A stretch of DNA of 64,000 nt from Mesorhabditis belari (taxonomy: Eukaryota > Nematoda > Chromadorea > Rhabditida > Rhabditidae): the NCBI GenBank assembly GCA_958450365.1, contig CAUEEP010000926.1, forward strand, positions 1,101,501-1,165,500, in the 5' to 3' direction. This document shows positions 25,101-35,600 of the stretch, piece by piece. The notes under the pieces were generated by a model. The model worked only from the letters and a program-made list of their open reading frames with translations, was not told where the DNA came from and did not search any database. A program made the translations under genes and the position numbers. Each line of letters opens with the position of its first letter. The first letter of the stretch is position 1.

Positions 25101-27496
25101 TCCGAGCGTGACTCTCCAACCCGTAGAGTCAGTTAGAGGAGTGGAAAAAGAAAGAGATGGCTGTTTGGATTTGCTCCTTTTTGCATATCGTCCTCTCTCT
25201 TTCAGCACTTCCCCGTCAAGAGAAAGGACTACCCAATTTGGACAGGGAAGGGAGGGAAGGGAAGGGAAAGGAAAGGAAGGGAAGGGAAGGGAAAAGAAAG
25301 AAAAAGGGTAAAGAGAGTGAGTGCATTATGTGAGCGGACCCCCGCTGTGACGGCAATTATCACCCAACCACACACAAGAGAGACGGGGGTAAAAAGGCTG
25401 ACATCGCCTCAACACTCACCGAATCTCCTGGGGATTTGCCCTGATTTTTTTCGTGCGAATTATAGAAATAAGTTGATGAGGTACAAGTGAAACATTGAGT
25501 GAAGTGTTTTTCGATTTTTGAGCACAAGTAAACCAGTAAACCAGTAAACCATTCGTTTCCAGGGTGAATCTATTGGGATGTCCATTGAACACGGATATCC
25601 CTTTGGATGCTGAGGAATGCCTTGTCATTCGTCTACTCTCAAATGGTTGTGATGGATTGCTTTTGGATGGAACGAATATGGAGATTCGTCGTCGTCCGCA
25701 ATTCGCCGCATTGATGCCGAAGATTGTCCCTCGATTCAAGCAATTGTTGCTCGGTGAGTGGAAACGTATAGAAAGCAAAAGACAGTCTTGCAAGCAAGAG
25801 GTCAAAGAGCAAGAGGTTTTATGGATTGATCGCTAAAAGATCGCCGGCGCCAGGAATCGAGTCAGAGACTTGTCCCTTTCCAGGCGAACGCTCTACCAAT
25901 GAGCTAGAACGACAAGAATCTCATTGCCTCCAGGATGGGGTCATACTCAAGATTAAGAACACTGGTTGCTGATAAAGCCATTACATCATTAGTATACCGA
26001 ATGCCGCCAAGGTGTTTATAGTGCCCGATGGCCTAGTGGTTGGAGTCTTGTAATCAGGGGATCGGAAAGCCGGAGGGTCCTGGGTTCGACCCCAGCTGCT
26101 GGAAAATTCGACCCCGTTTTCAAGTTTTGAATTTCCTCTTTTTTTCTGGACATCTTGAGAAATATTAGAGCATTATTAGGGCAATATCTGGCTCGTATGA
26201 TACCAGAGTTAGATGCCTTTTTTCACCCACGAATTTTAGATCCAGAGATCGTGGACACGATCCTCGAAACAACGCTCCGATCAACTCGCGAGAAATGGTT
26301 GGCTAAAGCCAAGCAGGTATCCCCACACCCCATATTTCCCTCAATCCAATTCCCCAATTTACAGTTCTACCAACTGCAGCGTCAATCGACGAAAATCGGC
26401 TTCGACAAGGCCACTCAACTCGTCCGAGCCACCCCACATGTAAGTGATCTACTCTTTTGCTAAAGTCAAGAGCAAGAGTCAAAAAGTGTATCAATAGAAG
26501 TCCCAAGAGTAGAAAAGGGAGGTCCAAAGGCTAGAGACGCCGGGGTGTTGTCTGCTTGTCGAAACTCTGGCCTTTTCCATTCAATGTGGGGAAAGGGGTG
26601 CGCGGCTGTGCCCCCAAATCGATTGCGCATTCTCTGCCCGTTTTTCCAGTATCTAAACCTCTTCAACTCTTTCATCTATCCATTCTTTTCTTCTCGTTTC
26701 CTCTTTCCTCACACACGGCCATCCGCAGGTTTTTCTGAGTGGGGGAAACTGGGGGACAGGGTTGAAAAAAAAATGGGCTGTGAAAGAATCGTTTCCGAGG
26801 AAAACGCGTCGAGTTCTCATCGACACAAAAAAACTCTTCAAGGGGTCGATTGTTTATTTCAACTTTACTAAAAGAAATTCACACTTATGACTAAGCTTTT
26901 GTTGAGATTTTGGGGCTAAAGATAGATGATTTTGAGATGGATAGTTCAAAAGCAATCGTTGAGTACGTTAACGAGTTGAGTGATGAGTAATGAGTAATAT
27001 TGATTTTGGGAAAACTACGATAGTTTTTCACATTATCTATTTTTTCGAAAGTCCACTCCAATATAACAGAAAGAAACTTGTACCGGATTGTAACACTAGA
27101 CTCAATAAGGATGATGGTTCCCTGGGAATGACGATGGAGTGGACCAGTGATAGGAAAAGGGAGATTGACTCTACGCAGGATGATAGTTTCCCTCAAGAAT
27201 GACGATGGAGTGGATCAGTGATAGGAAAAGGGAGATTGGCTCTACACAACACTCGCTCAAATATGCATGTAGGGATCTTGAGAAGATAAGAAAGAGTAAA
27301 AGGAAACCTGAAATCAAAAATCGATGTTTTTTAAGAGTTAGCAAATCTAATCTGATAATTTTAGGACAAGATGGTGCTGATCTTCTGGCAAGCGGGCCTC
27401 TCTCGTGCCTTCAAAGAACATGTTCACGAGATTATTCGTGAACAAGATCTTCTCAATCAAAAAACGCCACAAAATGGACAATCGACTGCCTGTTAA
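1023..27496 (+). CDS. flcn-1: folliculin (FLCN) homologue
   Basis: Folliculin is a longin-DENN protein that acts with FNIP as a GAP for RagC/D at the lysosome and controls TORC1/TFEB and AMPK signalling. The start at 1023 gives MQAAIALCHFCETHGPR, aligned with the conserved ALCHFCExHGPR N-terminus. Exons: 1023-1162 (or 1106), 2879-2969, 3132-3332, 3375-3486, 3692-3735, 3849-3919, 4090-4222, 4309-4428, 15934-16015, 16645-16740, 16997-17077, 23130-23251, 25563-25753, 26150-26316, 26365-26439, 27365-27496. Family marks include TSYISSQ, FYGDSEHGYTFALTFR, ARGLQRLYSL, LEGVPTQDML, VTGGQVVIES and the C-terminal FWQAGLSRAFKEH. Length is about 620 aa (human 579). Oddities: a Tc1 element straddles the exon 1 boundary; phase does not close between 4428 and 15934; the acceptor before 26150 is not AG. 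Introns are up to 11.5 kb. Identity is firm, some junctions are not. Confidence 0.92.
1130..2777 (+). mobile_element. Tc1/mariner-superfamily element, 1648 bp, long TIRs
   Basis: The element begins CAGTCATGGAC and ends GTCCATGACTG, and is flanked by TA at 1128-1129 and 2778-2779 (the target-site duplication). The two terminal inverted repeats are about 220 bp each (1130-1351 and 2555-2777) and nearly identical, so the insertion looks young. Each arm has an outer and an inner copy of TGGACAAAAGTCTTTACCCC (1136-1155, 1332-1351, 2555-2574, 2752-2771), the IR/DR arrangement of Tc1-like transposons in which transposase binds twice per end. The interior holds a decayed transposase gene. It is oriented with folliculin. 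Confidence 0.96.
1402..2370 (+). pseudogene. Tc1-family transposase, inactivated
   Basis: DDE transposase remnant in pieces. An N-terminal helix-turn-helix-like part (1432-1695) ends at an early stop. A catalytic part starts near 1791 and shows IFTDES (first Asp), FGGGSIMLWG, YQDNAPCH (second Asp) and SPDLNVIEHLW (final acidic residue region), but these lie in different frames. GTATAAG at 2013 to TTTTTTCAG at 2052 looks like the small intron found in Tc1-type genes, joining WG to AMT. Stops and frame changes at about 1695, 1785 and 2230-2300 mean this copy cannot make a full enzyme. Its intact ends could still be moved by another copy. Confidence 0.9.
3970..4031 (+). repeat. 13-bp tandem repeat in folliculin intron
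   Basis: About four copies of GAATTGAAGCTTT in the intron between exons 3849-3919 and 4090-4222. Confidence 0.85.
6513..6565 (+). repeat. 16-bp tandem repeat
   Basis: About three to four copies of a CTATAGAAGTTCTACTTA-like unit. Confidence 0.75.
7778..7830. repeat. short perfect hairpin
   Basis: CCCAATTAATGATC followed almost directly by GATCATTAATTGGG, a stem of about 14 bp inside the large folliculin intron. Confidence 0.8.
9229..9889. repeat. direct duplication of a ~106 bp segment, 555 bp apart
   Basis: 9229-9334 and 9784-9889 are about 95% identical; both contain CCGGCCTACCTGGGCTGACT and ATCTAACATTATCGTA. The segment between includes the 20-bp tandem repeat at 9466-9545. Confidence 0.85.
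9466..9545 (+). repeat. 20-bp tandem repeat
   Basis: Four copies of a unit close to AAAATCTTGATGTTTCCCTT. Confidence 0.85.
10690..10752 (+). repeat. 19-bp tandem repeat
   Basis: Three copies of AATCGACTTCAGTAGTCCA with small changes. Confidence 0.85.
12155..12265 (+). repeat. 17-18 bp imperfect tandem repeat
   Basis: About six diverged copies of a TAGCCTGGTTAAGTACA-like unit. Related words recur in inverted form near 14110-14145. Confidence 0.75.
12786..12968 (+). repeat. 16-bp minisatellite, ~11 copies
   Basis: Head-to-tail copies of CTATATACCTAGACTC alternating with a CTATACTC variant. There are no unique spacers, so it is not a CRISPR array. Confidence 0.93.
13680..13916 (+). repeat. 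235 bp polypurine (GAAA/GAA) tract
   Basis: Almost pure purine on the plus strand in mixed GAAA, GAAGAA and GAGAA units. The Lys/Glu/Arg and Ser/Phe/Leu ORFs over it are by-products of composition. Such tracts can form triplex DNA when supercoiled. Confidence 0.95.
13995..14125. repeat. inverted and direct repeats of a GTTATTAGTACTAACAG motif
   Basis: CTGTTATTAGTACTAACAG-type words occur in both orientations (14020-14045, 14060-14110), giving a foldback of about 25 bp arms. Confidence 0.7.
14208..14290 (+). repeat. ~34-bp tandem repeat
   Basis: Two full copies and one partial copy of a unit containing TATTCCTTAGTCTCATTGAT. Confidence 0.8.
15245..15337 (+). repeat. 31-bp tandem repeat, 3 copies
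   Basis: The unit contains CTAGAGCTTTATTATCTAAC. A separate 56-bp duplication follows at 15587-15675 (CCACTTGCACTTAAATTTAA). Confidence 0.87.
16036..16267. mobile_element. foldback/MITE-like element, family A, copy 1
   Basis: Arms read GGCTAATTTGCGCCAAAT ... ATTTGGCGCAAAGTAGCC, and the inner arms pair over AATCTTTATGATTTTTATGT / ACAAAAATCATAAAGATT. It lies in the folliculin intron directly after exon 15934-16015. A related copy, broken by another element, is at 53466-54055. No ORF, so non-autonomous. Confidence 0.85.
18078..18156 (+). pseudogene. tRNA-like sequence 1
   Basis: Has an A-box-like CTAGCGCAGTGAGGAGCG and a strong B box GGGTTCGACTCCCC, but no normal 5+7+5 anticodon arm or matching acceptor stem. 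It shares GCGCGCTTGTC and CCCACACGATCCGGGTTCGA with the minus-strand copy at 30640-30712, so the two are one family. Confidence 0.5.
18796..19290. repeat. ~490 bp alternating poly-A / poly-T blocks
   Basis: Long runs of T then A then T, with almost no C or G. It is either a chain of poly-A/poly-T foldbacks or a consensus artefact; there is a smaller sibling at 41995-42177. Confidence 0.9.
22140..22675 (+). repeat. 21-bp hairpin minisatellite, ~25 copies
   Basis: The unit is CTGTGCTACAGCTTACTCTTG with shortened variants in the middle. Every full unit contains GCTGT-GCT-ACAGC, a 5-bp stem with a 3-nt loop. The long Cys/Leu/Tyr-rich reading frames in all three plus frames follow from the 21-bp period and are not genes. 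Lies in a folliculin intron. Confidence 0.95.
22743..22824 (+). repeat. 11-bp tandem repeat, ~7 copies
   Basis: Copies of TTCTAGATTAC, starting 70 bp after the 21-bp minisatellite. Confidence 0.93.
23497..23590 (+). repeat. pentanucleotide (TTGGA)n
   Basis: About 16 repeats of TTGGA, ending in diverged copies. Confidence 0.95.
23887..24675. repeat. direct duplication of ~108 bp
   Basis: 23887-23995 and 24566-24675 share a segment containing ATGAAACTTGATAGAA and CTATCGTCACCTTGTTAGCT, more than 90% identical, inside the 23252-25562 folliculin intron. Confidence 0.85.
24102..24190 (-). pseudogene. tRNA-like sequence 2, with expanded anticodon region
   Basis: Read on the minus strand: D-arm-like AGCTCAGTGGTATC and a perfect T arm GAGGG-TTCAATT-CCCTC, but the anticodon arm is replaced by about 40 nt of GAAGAAGAGCA repeats. 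It cannot fold as a normal tRNA. Confidence 0.5.
24747..24915 (+). repeat. 29-bp tandem repeat, ~5 copies
   Basis: The unit contains ACAGATAGTTAACTAGTTTA and ends GAAACTAGA. Confidence 0.9.
25841..25913 (-). pseudogene. tRNA-like sequence 3
   Basis: Minus strand: A box TAGCTCATTGGTAGAGC is tRNA-grade and a B-box-like GACTCGATTCC follows, but the anticodon stem does not pair. GGGACaaGTCTC could form a variable-arm stem. Confidence 0.45.
26022..26102 (+). pseudogene. tRNA-like sequence 4
   Basis: D arm TGGCCTAGTGGTTGGA, a TTGTAA loop word of Thr-tRNA type, an over-long variable region (CGGAAAGCCGG) and B box GGGTTCGACCCC. The anticodon stem is poorly paired. It lies 50 bp upstream of a folliculin exon. 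Confidence 0.45.
27113..27262 (+). repeat. ~76-bp tandem duplication
   Basis: Two copies of a segment containing AATGACGATGGAGTGGA and GTGATAGGAAAAGGGAGATT, in the intron before the last folliculin exon. Confidence 0.87.
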
Positions 27497-27663
27497 CAAC
27501 GATTTGGTTGAAGAAACAATTGGTTGAAGCTTTCGATGATCTGTATCACCGCATTTTGAGTCTCTTAAGTATAATGCTGTCGCATTGATCTTCTTGGATC
27601 TTTTTGCATCAGCATTCACTCCCCCTGTTCCGTTTAGATCTCTTTCTTTCTTTTTATCTTTTG

Positions 27664-27772
27664 GGTATGAGTACTGTAGTCGGATACAGTACTGTAGTCG
27701 GGTACAGTACTGTAGTCAGATACAGTACTGTGATCAGATACAGTACTGTAGTCAAATACAGTACTTCTTCTC
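27664..27772 (+). repeat. 18-bp tandem repeat with internal palindrome
   Basis: About five copies of ACAGTACTGTAGTCGGAT; each copy contains the palindrome ACAGTACTGT. Confidence 0.92.
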
Positions 27773-28059
27773 TCCACTGTGTATCTTTTTGTGTGATTTG
27801 TTTGTGAAAATTCTCTTTGCAACGTTACGGTATAGTAAAAACAAGGACAAGTGTCAGACTGTAACTTAAATTTGCATAAGGTTACGGTAGAAGTCGTATG
27901 TATTCAAGAAGTCGTATGTAAATTTACTGTCGACAAGAAAGGCTTACTGTAGTCGAAAGTTGCATACGATTGCAATTTAGCATATGATTTGGTTATGATA
28001 GACAAGGATTATGATGTCAACTATCGACTTAAACTCCCTCTAGAGTAAGCGATCTCAAG

Positions 28060-28131
28060 TGCCTTGTGGTGTAATGGTTAGCACCCTTGCCCGCTAAGCC
28101 AAAGGTCCCGGGTTCGAATCCCGGCAGCGCA
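28060..28131 (+). tRNA. tRNA-like sequence 5 (best candidate, probably a pseudogene)
   Basis: A 72-nt segment with a tRNA-like fold. The acceptor stem TGCCTTG/CAGCGCA has one mismatch and one wobble pair. The D arm is GTGTAATGGTTAGCAC, the T arm CCGGG-TTCGAAT-CCCGG is perfect, and a T6 run at 28134 could end Pol III transcription. The anticodon arm (CTTGC-CCGCTAA-GCCAA) has two mismatches and no U at position 33, so it is unlikely to decode. Confidence 0.45.
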
Positions 28132-28932
28132 TCTTTTTTGATCTACCCTAGTTTCAACTATCGTATGCAATTTAGTAAGGAAAAGTAAGGTAGGAAAAGT
28201 ACAGTAAAGTTTTCTTGTCTAAGATCAATTTGCATACGAAACTTTAACCCCAGAGAAACCCAGTCAAGCCAATCGCCGAAACGTTGTAATGGCTCTTTCA
28301 CTACATAAACATTCGTGGATACGGTGAAATTTCCCCTCCCCACGCACCAAAAGTTCGTTTTCGTTTCCCCTATGGGTAATCTGATCGATCAGCTTTACTT
28401 GACCATTTTTCTCTTGTTATTTTAGGATTTTTGTTTTTCTTCCTCAACAATAGTTGCCTGCTATTAAAGTACGGTTTCGTGGTTTTCGTTTCCCCTTTTT
28501 GTCGTAGTCGAGTTGTCATTTTTCTCTCATTTTTGATGAAAAGGCTGGACCTGGTAATCAAAAAAGACTTTTCCCCAACTTTAGTCAATGATCTAGACGC
28601 TAAAAATTTAGCTCAATGATCTAGACGATAACATTTTTTTTTCCATTCTCCCCTCCCAAAATCCCGAATCTTAAGCCAAAAAAAAACGGTTTTTCTTTTT
28701 TTTGAGAACTTTTCAGGTGTAATTTCTAGACGTGTCCTCTTTATTAGGTGACCACTTTGTCTCTAGTTAGATTTTCTTTACATTTTTTTTTGTTAAAGCT
28801 CGTGATTTTCTGTGATTTTCTTGTATTAGAATAAAAAAATAATCAAAATAATCAAAAATTTCATTATTCTCAATAAAGACAAAAAAAAAACCGTAAGCGT
28901 AAGTGAGAAAGGCTACAGAGAGAATTTACTGC

Positions 28933-29317
28933 CCGTTATCCGGGATTATTGAATGAGTAGCTAGATTTAAAGGCTCATAACTTTGTGTAGACGTTATGTT
29001 ATTGTTACTTTTGTTATATCGTTTTATAGAGGACATTTCAAGCTTTGAGATGATACCAAATAGAGGTTGATTGCTCTGATAAATCCTGAGAGAATCGAGA
29101 GACAAAACTCTCAACGTTGATCGCATGATTTTCACAGTCAAGTCCTCTTCGTTGCTGTTTTCTCTGGATTTACCAGTCTAATCTAGCTCTATTTCATATC
29201 ATTCGAAAGCCTGGAGTCTCCTCTATACAATGATATAAGAAAAGTAACAATAATACAATCTCTAGAGAAAGATATGAATCTTCAAAGTGCGACCACTTAT
29301 TCAAATCCGGATAACGG
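28933..29317. mobile_element. foldback element, family B, copy 1
   Basis: Ends CCGTTATCCGG ... TCCGGATAACGG; arms extend inward through TATAGAGGACATTTC and GAGTCTCCTCTATA. The same internal words occur in the copy at 36038-36381. Confidence 0.8.
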
Positions 29318-29482
29318 AGAAATTTTGGGAAAAAGAGGAGAATTTCTAGAAAATTGCACAAAAATGAAAAAAATGATCACAATTCGAGGAGAAAATGCAA
29401 TTTTTTTAGTGACTAGCGATAGAAATTTGATAATAATAGAATAGTCGAGTGGTAATAGAAGGTAATAGAAGTGGTAATATAG

Positions 29483-29548
29483 AATAGTCGAGTGGTTACC
29501 ATGTTAGCCCCTCACTTGGAGTGGCTCGAGTTCGATCCCGTTCACGAA
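29483..29548 (+). pseudogene. tRNA-like sequence 6
   Basis: AGTCGAGTGGTTACCATG resembles an A box and GAGTTCGATCCC a B box, but the total length is short and the stems are weak. Confidence 0.35.
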
Positions 29549-29654
29549 AACTTTTGAAAAAGCACCAAATCGTTTCAAAAAATTCTTTTTCGCATTATCA
29601 CATGAGACATCGATGCATAGACTGTACAAAAAAAAGAAATCTCTTTTTTGCCGA

Positions 29655-32600
29655 TTACAAAGCGGTGCTGATCACCGAGGAGAGCCCGTGAACCATCATT
29701 GTCGGCGGGAGGGTGTCCGTCAAAATGCGCAACAAGCGCAGATATCTGAAAGATGGGAAATAGGGATAAATATTGTCGATATGAAATTGAATAAATATTG
29801 TAGCCATCAGTCTACAGGGATCTTCCACCTTCCCAGAAGCTGAAAAGCCAGACAAGGCAAGGTCGGAGTCAGGCCAGGCCAGCCAGGCTGCAACAACTCC
29901 AGATCTGGCCCAGCAAAAGTACACTTTTAAACTTTTTCCTGGTCTTTCCCTTTAATTTCATTTCCTCACTTTTCCGAGTCCATCTCAGCGCTATCCGGCG
30001 GTAGCGGAAGATTCAAAAAGCAAAGCGCCGCCTCAGCTGAGTATCTGAAATCATTAGGGTTAGGAAAAATGGCAATAATTTGTATCAACAGTAAATGCTT
30101 TAGTTAGACAGTAAAATAGTAAAACTTCGCTAAATATAATAATAACTAATAAATAAAAATCGATAGCTCAACAAAAACATTTCCGACCTTCGAATCATAT
30201 CGTTAAATGCGGTTACGTATGGCTGAGGAAGTTCAGTCGTTGGTCTAAAGTTGATTCTTTTGTTATTTTTGTTGGAAGTTGGTTCTTTTGTTATTTTTGT
30301 TGAAAGTTTATTAAATTTTCAACAATCTGAAATCTTTGTATATGAATTTATGAGAGTTCAACTCACTTTAGAGGCATATTCTCGGTTTGTTGCCCGAAAT
30401 GACATACAACGTGATCCCACGGAACAACGATTGATTCAGCCTGGAATTGACGTTTAGTAAAGTCCAAGAAGTGGCTTATTTTAAATATAACTTGAAATTT
30501 ACCATATATAAAAGGAAATTTTCTGTACGCGCGAGTTCTCGAATCCCCGTGGGCCGATTTACATGATTTTTAGTTTGTTAGGCTTAGAATTTAGAATGTT
30601 AGGCTATATAGTTGTGCATCTTAAATTTCGTCTTTTAAAACGCAAGCCGGGAGTCGAACCCGGATCGTGTGGGCTGTAGACAAGCGCGCTGCTGACTGCG
30701 CCACGACGACAAAACGACCGAAACCCCTGTCTACTCACTTTTATCCTCAACGCGTCGAGCATCATTTTGAGTTGTTTCTCGCGGCGATGCATGTCCTGTA
30801 AAAGGGAATTGTGGGGAAAACTTGTAAGACTTTTGATATCTCAAAAATTTGCATAATATAATATTTGAGTTTATCTATAATCTCTTAAATACCTGTAAAG
30901 AGTTGACACAAATGAAAACCCTCAAACGAGCGATGTTTCTCCAACGGGATGACATCGACAAAATGCAGGCAAGCTGCAAGAGGAAGAGGGAACTGAAAAT
31001 TTTACATTTTAAAATGTTTATGTTTATGTTTATGATATTTATCTACCGTAAATACTGTAATAGTACCCCGCCCCCCTCGTACAGTCGCGTAGTCGCAAAA
31101 GTTTTTTAGTATTTCATTTTTTTCAAAGCGCCCGTACTTTCAAAAAATGTGTCTTTGGCATCAAAAAATAGCTGAAATTCAGGGCTATTTTTTGATACCT
31201 AAGCGCGCATTGTAGCATAAACCAGTGTCGAGAAAAACTCGTTCAAAGCTAGACTACGTAATACTCCGCACCGTCATTATGGGGGGTGGGGTACTATTAC
31301 AGTATTTACGGTAGGTATTTCCCTTTTAACTCACCTATTATCCCATCCCAATCCGGTCTCTCCGGGTTTTTGCAAATCAACAGGCCAAACATCGATGAAT
31401 CTCTTTTGCCCATTCCATCCCCGAGCCAGCGCCTCTTTGTCGAGTTTGTAGAAATGCCGCGCGACGCAGAGATTCTTCGTCATATGAAGTACATCTAAAA
31501 ATTAGGCGATAACTTTGTTATAGTTATTTAGGCAAGTTAAATCTCTCTTTGCGATGATTTACAATTGTTTTAAGCACTTGATGGAATATCTCATAGAATT
31601 TTAGAATCTAGATGATTCAACGATCATTTCTAACTATCAAGAGCCGCTTTAACTTATCTAGATAAGTTAAAGCGGCTCTTGATAGTTAGAAATGATCGCT
31701 GAATCATCTAGATTCTAAAATTCTATGAGATATTCCATCAAGTGCTTAAAACAATTGTAAATCATCGCAAAGTTTGTTACCAAGACAACACATTATACTA
31801 GGCTGATTAAGGTTTTCAATAAATCTGCCCATTCTCTGAGCAAAAAACTGATAACATATAGATATAGATAAAAGATTTGCAATTAGGTCATCCTGTAATT
31901 GAATAGAGCCATTAAAGCTATTGTAGAAAGAGAAATTATATTACTATAGCACTCAAAAGTCAAGTATTCTGGTAAGTTGAATAGTCTTGGCTACAGTAAT
32001 CCCAAATGAAAAGTATCCAGCCTGTTGAGTTGAAATTTGATGGTAAGCTAAAGGTACTTTAAGACGCATTGTCAGTATTGTATCTTAACTAAAGTACACT
32101 AGCTGAAAAAAAGCTCAGCTTTTCCCCAGTGAGACTTTACAGTAACTTGGCTGATAGCGCTGAAAGTTGCTTATGATATTCACCTTTCAATGCATTCACA
32201 TAGTCGACACTTCCAATTCTTTCCATATTCCCATTCAACTCCTAAAAAATAAATGCAATCGGTAAAATTATCGTCTTCATTTACCGTAGGCATGTAATCC
32301 CCAGCTGTGAAATATTCAACAACAGCCGAGCGATCGATTTTCGAATAGCGGAGATCTTTCAAAAGTTGTTGTTCCTGGAATTCCTTTGCTATGATAAAAG
32401 CAAACTTTTAGACACTATTTGAATAGCTGTATACTGAATTAAGATTAAATTATCATTTAGCTTGAAGAGTTCAAACTTTCTACCTGTAAAGTGGCCTCTC
32501 TGGGGTTCTCTTCGTGAAAGCCGAGCACCACTGTGTTTGGCTTCATCGCACCCAAGCCGGAGAGTCTCATCAACTAAAAGTGATTACGTTTTTGTTTGTG

Positions 32601-35600
32601 TAAGGTTTTTGAGATTCACCTGTTGCAATCCAATTCGAATATTGTTCGAGATTGTCAATTCAACGAAAGCCTTCAATTTGAGATAGTCGATTAATGAGAG
32701 CCAGTAGGGAAAAACCTAGAAATTGTATTCTTAGGGTTAAACTTATCGACACAAACTTGTTGCAGCGGATCGATGGGCTCTTGTGCATCCATGGCTCCTT
32801 TTCGGACGTGACCGATCACATAAAGACCTAGAAAATTGTCAGTAATTAAAGCTAGAGTTTGTCAACCGCTTTTCTTCAAATCGTTCACAAAATCCATCAA
32901 CTGAAAAGCAGAAGCCGGCCGAGACACACAAAGCAAAATCTGGGGACGCCAATATCTAAATTATTATTTATAAATAAAACTTCAGTCTTCTTTACTTGAC
33001 ATGTTCCTTTCTGACATCAAGCAGCAATAGATATTTCCTGACTTGATGATAGATAAGAGCTTGAGAGATCGATCCCCATGAACCGACGGGAGCTTGGTAG
33101 TGAAGAATCATGATTAAAACCAACAGTACCTAGAATTTTCAGATTTATCTTTATCTGACTACTACAATAAAGTATTACAAGTAATATATAGCTTTTCTGA
33201 AAAGCTATATATTACAATAAAGTAATATATAGCTTTTCAAGTTTAAAACTAAATTTTTCAAAGAAAAAAACTGACAACAATAGCGAGTGCACTCATCGCC
33301 GAGTCGACAACGAGCATCATTGTCGCCGTTGCAATCACTCCGCCTGTACACGTTTGCCAGGAGAAATATTTGAAGGTTGGTCTGAAATTGGATATTATAA
33401 CAATAGAACAATTTTAAATTAAACCTAAAATTTGGAGCTGAGGTGAGCTCCAAGGCCAGTGTGGCAATGTTCACTCCCATGTAGGACAACAGGAAGAAAA
33501 TCGAGGTCAACTTGGCGATCTTGTTCATTGCACCGATTGAGAGAACTAGCTGGAATAGATAAAGTTTGTTTAGAATTTAGAAGTTGAAAGATTAATTAGA
33601 ATAGGACTTAGGATAGAATTTAGGAATTGAAAGAGACGTACCACGACGAAAATCCACGAAATAAACACAGAGACAACGGGATTTTTGTCGCCGATTTCGA
33701 TAGAAGCCGGACGGAGCAAGATGCCGAAGAGTTTATCCTAAAATTTTAGATATTATTAATAAATATCTAAATATCTATTAATATCTAAATATCTATCAAA
33801 TAAAGTACCTGTGAAAGTCGATTCAGCACACGACTCGAGCCGATTAAATTCGAGAGTGACGAGAAAACGGTTGTCGAGAAGATTCCCACCAAAATAAACC
33901 ATCGAGAGACGTTCACGTCGAGCATCACCTACAATTGAATAATTGAATAATTGAATAGCTTTTTTGAATCTATAATATATAATACTAATTTCTTACCGTA
34001 TAATTATTCTGTAACAAATCGCGGCTACACGTCGCAGCCATCATTAACGCGGTGAATATATAGACGAAAAATGTTGTGAAAACGGCCTGGAATTAAAATT
34101 AGGTTTAGATATTTAGACGTATAAATATCTAGATATTAATATCTAGATATCAATTTTACATAGGTTTTCTATTTTTTTATCAAATAATTAAGCTATCTCG
34201 TTAACTCACTTGAACGGTTCCTCGAGGAATCGAAACATTCGGTCGAGCCAGTTCACCAGACATGTTTGCTCCAGCCATTAAACCTAAATCAATATCACAT
34301 TTCGAATAACTATTATCCAATGAATCTTTTAAAATTATATATAATAAATACTAGATATAGAAATATTAGAAAAACCTTTTAACAGACCTTATAATAACAG
34401 AATTTCCTGCTCAAGCCTCAAGCTCAAGCTCAAGCCCAAGCTGCGACTTACAATAAACTATGCAAGAACTTCGTTATTTCACAGCAAAAAGAAATACAGT
34501 ACCTAATAGATAAGTTATCTAGTTATCTAGCTAAGTTATCTAGATATATTTTTACATGAATTTTTCTATATCTTACCAGTAACCCCGGAGAAAATGATGG
34601 CGAACATGAGCGCGAAGTCGACAGGCTTATCCGTCGTGTAGTCGTGAGTGTAATTAGTGAGCATGTTGTCGGATAGAGAATGGAAACTAGAAAATATTTA
34701 TATATAAAGACATAAATATATCTAGATTATAGCTAAATCTATTAAAAGAATTACCTGAAACCGGTGTACTCGGCGGTGAGTGTCTGATTATAGTCAATGT
34801 GTGAGCCGGCCGATGGATCGCTGATGTTGTTCAGAACCTGGAATTATAAAAGAATATATCCAAAGTAAATTACCATTTATAGATCACCATATAAATTATT
34901 AACTCACCATATAAGCGTTCGTGTTCGTCTTCGGAATCGTGACATTCTTGGCTCCGGTGGTGATCACAGTGAAAATATACGTTGAGTAGCAAAATGAGAT
35001 CACGATAAAAGTGATGAGTGCTGTTTTTGCGAAGAGACCTGACAATAAGGTTTTTAGTTTAGACTTGAGAGCTATTACATTAAGTTTTACCTGCTCCAAG
35101 GAGTGAGATGATGAGTAAAAAGACGGACACAAGCACACAGTAGACGAAACGCCAACCGGGACTGTCGGGAAATTCTAAAATGTGAATGGATAACTGTATA
35201 TAATGAACGCTAGTCATTTATCAGCTATAAATCTCTTTCTCTATAGTCTAGTTTCAAATTAAACAGTACTAAAGCTTTTGATCCTTGTGCTAATGTCAAA
35301 ATGGATATTCTGGTTAAATCCCGGTCACTTTACAGCTTTAACAAGCAATTTTTAGCAGACCAAAGCCGACATTTAGCTCCATAATGACGGTGCGGAGTTT
35401 TGCGTAGTCTAACTTTGAACGCGTTTTTCTCGACACTGGTTTAAGCTAAAATGCGCGCTTAGGTATCAAAAAATAGCTGAAATTCCGGCCTGTTTTTTGA
35501 TACCAAAAACACATTTTTTGAAAGCACGGACGCTTTTAAAAAAATGAAATACTAAAAAACTTTTGCGACTTGCGACTACGCGACTGTACGATTACGGGTA

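Larger units (their letters stand above)
27497..29654. other. intergenic region folliculin / SLC12A9-like (convergent 3' ends)
   Basis: About 2.2 kb between convergent genes. Holds the 18-bp repeat at 27664-27772, tRNA-like 5 and 6, and foldback family B copy 1. 28140-28900 has short ORFs of simple composition and nothing recognised. Confidence 0.7.
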
